Part shown: one piece after another, positions 32,217 to 36,656 of the stretch | Numbering within the stretch: position 1 is the first letter of the stretch | Layout: each line of letters starts with the position of its first letter | Assembly: GCA_963590855.1 (NCBI GenBank) | Contig: CAVAQT010000027.1 | Coordinates: 1 to 36,656 of the forward strand | DNA: 36,656 bases | Source: Ruminococcus_C sp963590855 | Lineage (GTDB): Bacteria; Bacillota; Clostridia; Oscillospirales; Ruminococcaceae | Direction of reading: 5' to 3' | Made by a program: the position numbers and the translations under genes | Notes under the pieces: model-generated | Told to the model about the DNA's origin: nothing | The model's input: only the letters and a program-made list of their open reading frames with translations | Database searches by the model: none

Positions 32217-32642
32217 TTAGTCGGTTTCTCTCGGTTCGCTCTCGGTTCGTTCTGTTTCCTGCAACGCATACAGCACCGCCTGCACGGTACGAATCCCGCC
32301 CCGCAGCTGTTGGCGTTCTATCTCGGCTCCCCTAACAGGGGAGCTGGCAGCCGCAAGGCTGACTGAGGGGTCGTCCTCCGGCTCTGCCTCTCGTTCCAGT
32401 CGCTCCAGATGCCCGCACAAGCTAAGCAAGTACGCCTGCCAGAACGACACGGACTGGGGCTTGCGGCTTGCCAGAGCCTGCTCCACGTTCCGGAACGCTC
32501 CGGCATAGTACGGGGCATCGGTAGGAATGCCGGCACGCTGGAGGGCTGCGGCAACGGGATTGGGCGGCGGAGTTACTTCTGGCGGAGCAGGCGGGGCAGC
32601 AGTTACGTTCAGCATCTCTTGAAACACGTTTTGAAACTCCAT
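32217..32642 (-). CDS. Hypothetical protein of mobile element, contains a repeat-derived segment
   Basis: A 141-residue protein with a Pro-rich stretch (residues 16-30) and a helical region SFWQAYLLSLCGHLERLEREAE, then a Gln/Glu-rich tail. The ATG at 32642 has GGAGAA 5-6 bases upstream. The frame is open to 32966, but the upstream part is the translated iteron array and is not protein-like. Residues around DDPSVSLAAASSPVRG are encoded by a palindromic repeat (32325-32373). Function unknown. It is the last gene after the DUF3987 gene on the same strand, with the iterons between them. Confidence 0.6.
   Translation of the reverse strand: MEFQNVFQEMLNVTAAPPAPPEVTPPPNPVAAALQRAGIPTDAPYYAGAFRNVEQALASRKPQSVSFWQAYLLSLCGHLERLEREAEPEDDPSVSLAAASSPVRGAEIERQQLRGGIRTVQAVLYALQETERTESEPRETD
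32225..32257. repeat. Copy C of an element-specific repeat (TTCTCT..GGTTCGCTCT..TTCGTT)
   Basis: Matches repeats at 35646-35697 and 35724-35775. It codes for the C-terminus of the 141-residue protein on the minus strand. Confidence 0.65.
32325..32373. repeat. Double-palindrome interspersed repeat inside a coding sequence
   Basis: Hairpin GCTCCCC/GGGGAGC (32326-32344) and hairpin CAGCC/GGCTG (32348-32361), ending in ACTGAGGGGT. From memory this resembles a short repeat common between genes in gut Clostridia. Here it is read in frame. Confidence 0.7.
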
Positions 32643-32667
32643 GAAATTCTCCGTTTCTTGAAAATTG

Positions 32668-32886
32668 TTCCCACACTTCCCACACTTTTTGAAAACCGCC
32701 GAAATTGCGTTGCTTTTTGCGGTTTTTAGACTTCCCACACCCATTCCCACGCCTTTCCCACACCCCCACAGTGAGGGAGAATGTGGGAAGCCGTGGGAAA
32801 CACTTTTTTTCATTTTCCCACACAGAAAAAGCACGCAATTTCGGTATATTTTTTGAATTTCAAGGGCTTTGTGGGAAGTGTGGGAA
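32668..32886. repeat. Ten-copy TTCCCACAC iteron array, candidate replication origin
   Basis: Direct copies begin at 32668, 32677, 32732, 32744 (one mismatch), 32755 and 32815. Inverted copies (GTGTGGGAA) begin at 32781 (one mismatch), 32791 (two mismatches), 32869 (one mismatch) and 32878. Tandem pairs, in opposite orientation, close each end. The array contains a stem AAAACCGC/GCGGTTTT (32692-32726) and an AT-rich stretch near 32840-32860. It lies directly downstream of the DUF3987 gene. Confidence 0.75.
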
Positions 32887-32892
32887 GCTTTT

Positions 32893-34650
32893 TTATAAAT
32901 CTGCATATAAAAAGGGCGATGCGTACACCAGTTTTTTGTTTCCGGTGCAGACGGTTTGCAGCACATTTCGTTCTTCCAGCGTTTCCAGAATGTCCCGAAA
33001 TTGTTCCATGCTGCTTAATTCGCCGCCTTTTACTTTCATGTAAAAATCACGCTGCGGCAGATATGCAGCCCCTTTTTCCAGCGTATGCCGCACAAGGGCA
33101 CACGTTACACGCTGCACTAGCTTTTCCTCTCGATTTTCTTCGGTCTGCATTTCTTTCAGTTTTTCACCGAAAAAGAATTGACATATCTGCACGGCACGGT
33201 CTGCGGTTTCGGCAGAGATCGGCGTGCACTGGTCATATCCCCACAACAGATGCAGCAGCCCAGCAATACGAATCAGCTTTCCGCCGGCTTTTCCGGTATA
33301 AGCCGATTGCTTTTCCATAACATCACCGGGTTGCATTGTGTTTTCAATCCATTGCAGATATTTTCCGATATTGGAAGATTCGCTGCACAGTTCCTTTGCA
33401 AACCGCAGCACCGGCACTGCCTGCTCTTCCGGTCGTTCCATATCCAGAAACTTCCGCAGGATTCCCTCGTAGATTTCACCGCCGGACAATTGAAAAATAT
33501 CATTGTTAATCGCCTTTCGTGTGCCCGCCATTCTTTCGGGAACGCAAAACAAGAAACGTGCGATGCAGCCACGCCCCTGCAAATTCTGATTGGCAATAAT
33601 GCGATTATAGAGTTCCGGCTGCAACATCAGACACATAGACAGCAGCGGACGCTCTAGCACCAGTTCCTCACGGGAAACACGGTTGACACGCACCGGCTCG
33701 GCATTGTAAGCTTTCAGCACCAGTTCGGGGCTTTGGTTTTTGCCTTTGTCTGTATACCGCCCCGCCAGTATTTCCATAAAAGCGGCTTCTTCGGAAAAAA
33801 TGCCGCCGTTCTCGCCGGATTCCAGCAGCTTTTTTGCCAGAGCCTCCGGCGTTGTATCGTCAAATAAGCAATAGGGATTCCGTGGCGGTTTCTTCTCCGC
33901 CAGCTTTTCCTCTAGTCCGGTGATGTCGTCAACCGCTGTTGTAGCTTTTTCTTTGCTTGTGCAGCCTTTTTCCGCTGCCTCCAGCTGTTTCAGCAGCACC
34001 TTTCGCTCTGCCTTATACCGTGCTTTCTCCGCTTCATAGTCGCCCTTTACGTCGTTGTACCACTTGTAAAACGGCTTTAAGATCACTTTCTTGAACACTG
34101 GGCTTTTTCTTTCGCTGGGGTCTGCAACAATGCCGATATACAAGCACAAATGCTGCTGGTAGCGGGTAGCGTCCGGATACTCTACTTTGTACTTCCCTTG
34201 TGTGCAAAGTGCCAGAGCCGCCAAAGCTGCCGGATAAACCATTTCACGCCGCACCTGCTCCTGCTTCGCCACATTATCCAGATACTCCTCGATCACTGGA
34301 GGAAATACGCCCGCAGGGAAAAGCGGCTGCAAATCTTTCTCCTGCTGTTTTTCTGTGATTTTTTGCCAGCCGCCCTCGCTCATGACAGCATCGGCTCTTT
34401 CCATTGTCTTTTTGAGCAGGCTGCAAAGTTCCGGCGGAATTGCCTTTGCATCTACCAGCTTTGCCTGCATCGCCTCCAGAAATTTCACAGCCTCCGCACT
34501 GCTTTTGCTGAAAAGTGCAGCGTGGCACAGTGTGTGCAGTTCGCTTGCAATCGTTGCAGCCGGCAGCCCTTCAATATATCCCCGCCAGTTTCCTTGCGAG
34601 ATCATATCCACATATTGCAAAAACAGCGGTTTTTCTTCTTTTGCTTTCAA
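32893..34650 (-). CDS. DUF3987 replication/primase-associated protein
   Basis: A 585-residue protein of the DUF3987 (YfjI-like) family found in prophages, satellites and integrative elements. Seen: FPAGVFPPVIEEYLDNVAKQEQV, LCLYIGIVADPSERKSPVFKKV at the place of a degenerate P-loop, a coiled-coil-like segment YEAEKARYKAERKVLLKQLEAA, CLFDDTTPEALAKKLLESG, GIFSEEAAFMEIL, RPLLSMCLMLQPELY, and GRGCIARFLFCVPER. In this family the domain is related to P-loop helicases; a role in element replication is likely but not proven. The start is TTG, 16 bases after the excisionase-like gene, with GGTGAG upstream. The P-loop Gly-Lys pattern looks changed (SERKSP). Confidence 0.85.
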   Translation of the reverse strand: MKAKEEKPLFLQYVDMISQGNWRGYIEGLPAATIASELHTLCHAALFSKSSAEAVKFLEAMQAKLVDAKAIPPELCSLLKKTMERADAVMSEGGWQKITEKQQEKDLQPLFPAGVFPPVIEEYLDNVAKQEQVRREMVYPAALAALALCTQGKYKVEYPDATRYQQHLCLYIGIVADPSERKSPVFKKVILKPFYKWYNDVKGDYEAEKARYKAERKVLLKQLEAAEKGCTSKEKATTAVDDITGLEEKLAEKKPPRNPYCLFDDTTPEALAKKLLESGENGGIFSEEAAFMEILAGRYTDKGKNQSPELVLKAYNAEPVRVNRVSREELVLERPLLSMCLMLQPELYNRIIANQNLQGRGCIARFLFCVPERMAGTRKAINNDIFQLSGGEIYEGILRKFLDMERPEEQAVPVLRFAKELCSESSNIGKYLQWIENTMQPGDVMEKQSAYTGKAGGKLIRIAGLLHLLWGYDQCTPISAETADRAVQICQFFFGEKLKEMQTEENREEKLVQRVTCALVRHTLEKGAAYLPQRDFYMKVKGGELSSMEQFRDILETLEERNVLQTVCTGNKKLVYASPFLYADL

Positions 34651-34666
34651 CGGCTCTCACCGCCTC

Positions 34667-34933
34667 TCACAGCCGCACCGGCACGGGCTGAATGCCGGCG
34701 GAGGTCTGTCTGCGGTCTGGCTCCGGCGTGTCTTGGTCGAGTGCCTCGCAGTTCAAAAACGCTGCAAATTTCTCTTGGTTAATGAGGTAGCGGCTGCCGA
34801 TCTTCACCGTAAAGGCTGCACCTCGCCGACTTCTCGCCAGTTTCCGCACAGCGTAGGACGAAAGCCCGAACGCTTTTGCTGTGGTGTCAATGCTTTCCAT
34901 GTGTGGAACGGTATATGTAAAATCTTTATTCAT
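34667..34933 (-). CDS. Excisionase-like / MerR-type HTH DNA-binding protein
   Basis: An 88-residue protein with the HTH_17 pattern: ESIDTTAKAFGLSSYAVRKLARSRRGAAFTVKIGSRYLINQEKFAAFLN, a winged-helix fold as in excisionases. The ATG at 34933 has AAAGGA about 10 bases upstream; an in-frame TTG one codon earlier is less likely. It comes directly before the DUF3987 gene. In such elements these proteins either direct excision or regulate the replication genes. The Pro/Arg-rich tail is not part of the domain. Confidence 0.82.
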   Translation of the reverse strand: MNKDFTYTVPHMESIDTTAKAFGLSSYAVRKLARSRRGAAFTVKIGSRYLINQEKFAAFLNCEALDQDTPEPDRRQTSAGIQPVPVRL

Positions 34934-34950
34934 CAATTCATTCCTTTCGG

Positions 34951-34979
34951 TTGCAAACCTGCTCCGGATATGCTATAAT
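34951..34979 (+). promoter_or_regulatory. Promoter of candidate small RNA, inside an inverted repeat
   Basis: TTGCAA at 34951-34956, spacer 17, TATAAT at 34974-34979 with extended TGc. The -10 lies between the arms of an 8-bp inverted repeat, CCTGCTCC (34958-34965) and GGAGCAGG (34981-34988), a likely operator. Confidence 0.8.
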
Positions 34980-34985
34980 AGGAGC

Positions 34986-35093
34986 AGGCTATTTTCGGAT
35001 AGTCTATTGGAAATTTAACGTGCGAAATGCACGGGACGTTTTATTCGCCCACGGCGTGTGTCTGCTGCCAACAGATACACGCCTTTTCTTTTT
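34986..35093 (+). ncRNA. Candidate small RNA of the mobile element (about 108 bases)
   Basis: The promoter above and the terminator at 35053 bound a short unit with no protein gene in its direction. Inside is the hairpin CGTGC/GCACG (35019-35033), then single-stranded sequence, then the terminator stem. It starts divergently from the excisionase-like gene. No known RNA family is recognised. The exact 5' end is estimated from the promoter. Confidence 0.65.
35053..35093 (+). terminator. Terminator of candidate small RNA
   Basis: A 12-bp stem, GGCGTGTGTCTG (35053-35064) with CAGATACACGCC (35072-35083), one G-U pair, 7-base loop, then TTTTCTTTTT. The T tract is only on the + side, so it does not serve the minus-strand genes. 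Confidence 0.88.
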
Positions 35094-35128
35094 GTATGGT
35101 GGGTGTCTTGCCATGGTGTCACCTCTTT

Positions 35129-35470
35129 TCAGACAGCGACGCTCAGAGCCTCGCCCAGTTTTCGGAGATGCTGGCACACCTGGTCGCAGGTCATTTCACC
35201 GCACAGCAGCTGTTCCCCGATGTGTTCCGCCTCGCTTTTCACGCTGCGGCACTTGGTCAGAATGTGGCGTTCTGCCACAGACAGGCTACTGCACCGGTCA
35301 CAATACGCCTCCGTAGTGTAAGCGTCAAAGTCCGGATCGTTCTTGACGTTCTCCCAGAAGTCCGGCTGCGGCACCTCTGCACCACAGCAGGGGCAGGTGC
35401 TGAACACTTCCAGTTCGTCAAGCGTCAGTTCCAGCGGCTCTCCGTTTTGATATAAGGTTTTGATGTACAT
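35129..35470 (-). CDS. Small zinc-ribbon protein of mobile element
   Basis: A 113-residue protein with CPCC (Cys 26-29) and CDRC (Cys 57-60), spaced as a four-Cys zinc ribbon, followed by a helical region (ERHILTKCRSVKSEAEHIGEQL). Function unknown; such small ribbon proteins are common in phages and plasmids. The ribosome site is weak (GAGAG about 8-9 bases before the ATG). It lies between the small-RNA unit and the repeats at 35646-35775, on the strand of the DUF3987 genes. Confidence 0.75.
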   Translation of the reverse strand: MYIKTLYQNGEPLELTLDELEVFSTCPCCGAEVPQPDFWENVKNDPDFDAYTTEAYCDRCSSLSVAERHILTKCRSVKSEAEHIGEQLLCGEMTCDQVCQHLRKLGEALSVAV

Positions 35471-35604
35471 GGTTTTTCTCTCGTTTTCTGCCGGTCGTTC
35501 CGGCAGTCGTGTGACGGTTTGCGAAACCTGTTGAAAAATGTCCTCCCATAGATAGCCCCGCAGAGGGCAAAAGTTGCACGCCGACGTGCAACTATGAACG
35601 AGAA
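35471..35604. other. Spacer with a 9-bp palindrome
   Basis: No gene is supported. AGTTGCACG (35572-35580) with CGTGCAACT (35585-35593) around a 4-base loop is a perfect inverted repeat and may be a regulator site. A short minus-strand frame (35425-35613) crosses it and the zinc-ribbon start, and is rejected. Confidence 0.7.
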
Positions 35605-35634
35605 TTTACACAAAAGCCGGAAAAGGTTTAGAAT
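35605..35634 (+). promoter_or_regulatory. Possible promoter of a second small RNA
   Basis: TTTACA at 35605-35610, spacer 18, TAGAAT at 35629-35634. A stem AGCCGG/CCGGCT (about 35615-35640) overlaps it. Confidence 0.5.
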
Positions 35635-35645
35635 CCGGCTCGGTT

Positions 35646-35775
35646 TTCTCTGGCTTCGCTCTCGCTTCGTTGGTGTTTTGCCCGTCTTTCGGACGGCTAC
35701 GAAATAGTGGCAAACAGTGGCGTTTCTCTCGGTTCGCTCTTTGTTCGTTGGGTTTTGCCGTCCTGTCTGGGCGGC
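35646..35775 (+). repeat. Copies A and B of an element-specific repeat
   Basis: Two imperfect copies about 78 bases apart (35646-35697 and 35724-35775), each ending in a GC-rich hairpin (CCGTC/GACGG; GCCGTCC/GGGCGGC). A third partial copy is at 32225-32257. Confidence 0.75.
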
Positions 35776-35782
35776 TTTTTTT
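35757..35782 (+). terminator. Terminator on the + strand
   Basis: GCCGTCC (35757-35763) with GGGCGGC (35769-35775), loop TGTCT, then seven T. The stop codon of the minus-strand HTH gene lies at the edge of this T run. Confidence 0.8.
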
Positions 35783-35960
35783 ATGCCTGCTCTGCTTTTA
35801 GTTGGTCGATAGCAGCAAGCACCTTTGCGGTGTCTGCCTCGTTCAGTGGCTTTCGCAGCTTTCGGCTGAAATTGCCGTCATTGATTCCCAGCTTTTCCGC
35901 AATCTGCCACAGGTAAACGCCGTTCTGCTTTGCAAGCTGTTTTACTTCTGTTCCGGTCAT
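35781..35960 (-). CDS. Very small HTH protein (Cro/Cox-like candidate)
   Basis: A 59-residue protein that is nearly only a helix-turn-helix: TGTEVKQLAKQNGVYLWQIAEKLGINDGNFSRKLRKPLNEADTAKVLAAIDQLK. The ATG at 35960 has GAGGTGA upstream; the frame from 35978 includes the ribosome site. Its promoter faces that of the XRE repressor on the other strand, and the two share an inverted operator. It is therefore the likely opponent (Cro- or Cox-like) of the XRE protein. Function is inferred only from size, fold and position. Confidence 0.8.
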   Translation of the reverse strand: MTGTEVKQLAKQNGVYLWQIAEKLGINDGNFSRKLRKPLNEADTAKVLAAIDQLKAEQA

Positions 35961-35979
35961 GGTATCACCTCTTTTCAAA

Positions 35980-36047
35980 AATAGCTATTGACAACAACAG
36001 CGAATAATGGTAAAATGAGTTTAGATGCTGTTGTTGACATTGCTATT
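35980..36047. promoter_or_regulatory. Paired inverted operator sites of the regulatory switch
   Basis: Left site 35980-36001 reads AATAGC-TATTGA-CAACAACAGC; right site 36027-36047 is the same sequence inverted (GCTGTTGTTG-ACATTGCTATT), allowing one extra base. The 10-bp core CAACAACAGC/GCTGTTGTTG is perfect. The left site covers the -35 of the + promoter, and the right site covers the -10 of the minus promoter. Confidence 0.75.
35988..36016 (+). promoter_or_regulatory. Promoter toward the XRE regulator
   Basis: TTGACA at 35988-35993, spacer 17, TAAAAT at 36011-36016. A weaker alternative closer to the gene is TTTAAT (36076-36081), spacer 17, TATACT (36099-36104). Confidence 0.75.
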
Positions 36048-36073
36048 ATACTGCAACTTTGTGCAAAAGTCAA
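36045..36073 (-). promoter_or_regulatory. Promoter toward the small HTH gene
   Basis: Minus strand: TTGACT at 36068-36073, spacer 17, TATAAT at 36045-36050. It points into the + promoter at 35988. Confidence 0.85.
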
Positions 36074-36147
36074 CCTTTAATATCAAAAAATATTTTTGTA
36101 TACTGAAAGTTGCTATTTTTATATTATCTGTTTGGAGGTATTTTATT

Positions 36148-36656
36148 TTGTCTTATATGGAACAAGTGGGTAAAAAAATACGGGAACTGCGGGAAGAAAC
36201 AAGCACACCGCAACAAAAAATTGCCGATCTTCTCGGCGTAACTCGGCAAAGTTTAAGCTTATACGAAAAAGGAGAACGCACGATAAATGTGGAGGCTCTG
36301 GGAAAGCTTGCTGAATTTTTCAACGTGTCTGCGGACTATCTGCTTGGACTTTCTGATGTCAAGAGTACAGAACAAGATATACAGGCGGCGTGCGAGGTGA
36401 CGGGACTTTCAGAATATGCCATTTCAGCTTTTAACGAGTTAAAAAAAGAGCCTTGCTTTGATATAGTAGACAAACTTTTCTCCAGTTGTGAAGATTACGA
36501 AATAGAGGAATTACTTGAAGAAGCCTTTTCAAACTGTATGGACGAAGTAAAAGTAGAGGCATTCGCAAGTGCTTTTTGTGAGTTGGCAGGTACAGATATT
36601 ATGCTTTCAGATGACGACACTTCCGCTGTGTTGTTACGAGAAATACTAATTGAAAT
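36148..36656 (+). CDS. XRE-family repressor (cut by right edge)
   Basis: At least 169 residues, open to the window end. The N-terminal HTH is clear: EQVGKKIRELREE, QQKIADLLGVTRQSLSLYEKGER, ALGKLAEFFNVSADYLLGL, as in phage and element repressors. A second, mostly helical domain follows (EVTGLSEYAISAFNELKKEP, DYEIEELLEEAF). The start is taken as TTG at 36148, because GGAGG (36134-36138) is 9 bases before it; the ATG at 36157 would be 18 bases away. It probably maintains the element's quiescent state, with the small HTH protein opposite. AT-rich codon use sets it apart from the chromosomal genes. Confidence 0.9.
   Translation, partial: MSYMEQVGKKIRELREETSTPQQKIADLLGVTRQSLSLYEKGERTINVEALGKLAEFFNVSADYLLGLSDVKSTEQDIQAACEVTGLSEYAISAFNELKKEPCFDIVDKLFSSCEDYEIEELLEEAFSNCMDEVKVEAFASAFCELAGTDIMLSDDDTSAVLLREILIE

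Larger units (their letters stand above)
35641..35782 (+). ncRNA. Possible second small RNA made of two repeat units
   Basis: From the promoter above to the terminator at 35757-35782 there is no + strand gene. The body is two imperfect copies of one unit (35646-35697 and 35724-35775): TTCTCT, GG-TTCGCTCT, TTCGTTGG, TTTTGCC, then a GC hairpin. It may instead be a pair of repeats with no RNA function. Confidence 0.4.
29605..36656. mobile_element. Integrated element at tRNA-Pro, left part (right end outside window)
   Basis: The region begins at the tRNA 3' end and carries genes typical of integrative elements, satellites or integrated plasmids: a HTH/zeta-toxin-like pair, an excisionase-like HTH protein, a DUF3987 protein, two further HTH regulators, an iteron array and many direct repeats. 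No integrase, relaxase or capsid gene is in the window, so the type of element is undecided. The right junction is not visible. The extent given is simply to the window edge. Confidence 0.7.

Noticed and set aside
32643..32966. Upstream extension of the 141-residue gene across the iterons (Gly/Lys/Cys-rich peptide).
   Set aside because: It has no ribosome site, overlaps the end of the DUF3987 gene, and its composition simply reflects the TTCCCACAC repeats.
35425..35613. A 62-residue minus-strand frame over the palindrome.
   Set aside because: It overlaps the start of the zinc-ribbon gene, lacks a ribosome site and has no recognisable content.

Overview
The window looks like a chromosome segment of a fibre-degrading Ruminococcus-type member of the Clostridia. 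The reasons are a secreted GH5 glucanase with a C-terminal type I dockerin (cellulosome-style), a GH74 xyloglucanase, Thr-rich linkers, strong AGGAGG ribosome sites and near-consensus TTGACA-17-TATAAT promoters. Species cannot be fixed from the sequence alone; a fibrolytic Ruminococcus is the best guess.

Layout, left to right. 1-855: the end of a zinc metalloprotease gene and a small lipoprotein. 979-2525: glyS with promoter and terminator. 2578-3631: two TM2-domain membrane proteins and a DUF2752 protein. 3755-4915: a cell-surface beta-helix lipoprotein. 4949-11875 (minus strand): a complete F-type ATP synthase operon, atpB-atpE-atpE-atpF-atpH-atpA-atpG-atpD-atpC, with two c-subunit genes that encode identical proteins. 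12093-14907 (minus): GH5-dockerin glucanase. 15005-20106 (minus): a four-gene unit GH74 xyloglucanase - GH25 muramidase - mannose-6-phosphate isomerase - ROK glucokinase, which joins surface polysaccharide attack to sugar entry into glycolysis. 20213-22905: two paralogous lipoproteins, each with a very strong promoter, around a GNAT acetyltransferase. 22928-24445 (minus): purB. 24685-29378: alpha-glucan phosphorylase and a GH13 enzyme, an intracellular glycogen/maltodextrin module. 29484-29604: tRNA-Pro(CGG).

From the 3' end of tRNA-Pro to the right edge (29605-36656) the content changes to that of an integrated mobile element whose integrase and far end are not in the window. It holds an HTH/zeta-toxin-like pair with three 17-bp operators, a divergent hypothetical gene, a 760-base gene-free stretch rich in hairpins that ends at a strong terminator, a DUF3987 replication-type protein, an excisionase-like HTH protein, a ten-copy iteron array (candidate origin), two candidate small RNAs, and a regulatory switch with face-to-face promoters between a small HTH protein and an XRE repressor that runs off the edge.

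The most interesting parts are the mobile element's regulatory and replication DNA: the iteron array at 32668-32886, the operator lying exactly in the promoter spacer at 30708-30736, the small RNA unit at 34951-35093, and the face-to-face promoter switch at 35980-36073. In the chromosomal part the notable items are the duplicated atpE, a hairpin between the ribosome site and start codon of atpF, a tandem 20-bp repeat abutting a promoter at 20213-20258, and a highly structured glgP leader. All family names are from reading the proteins by eye; no database search was run.
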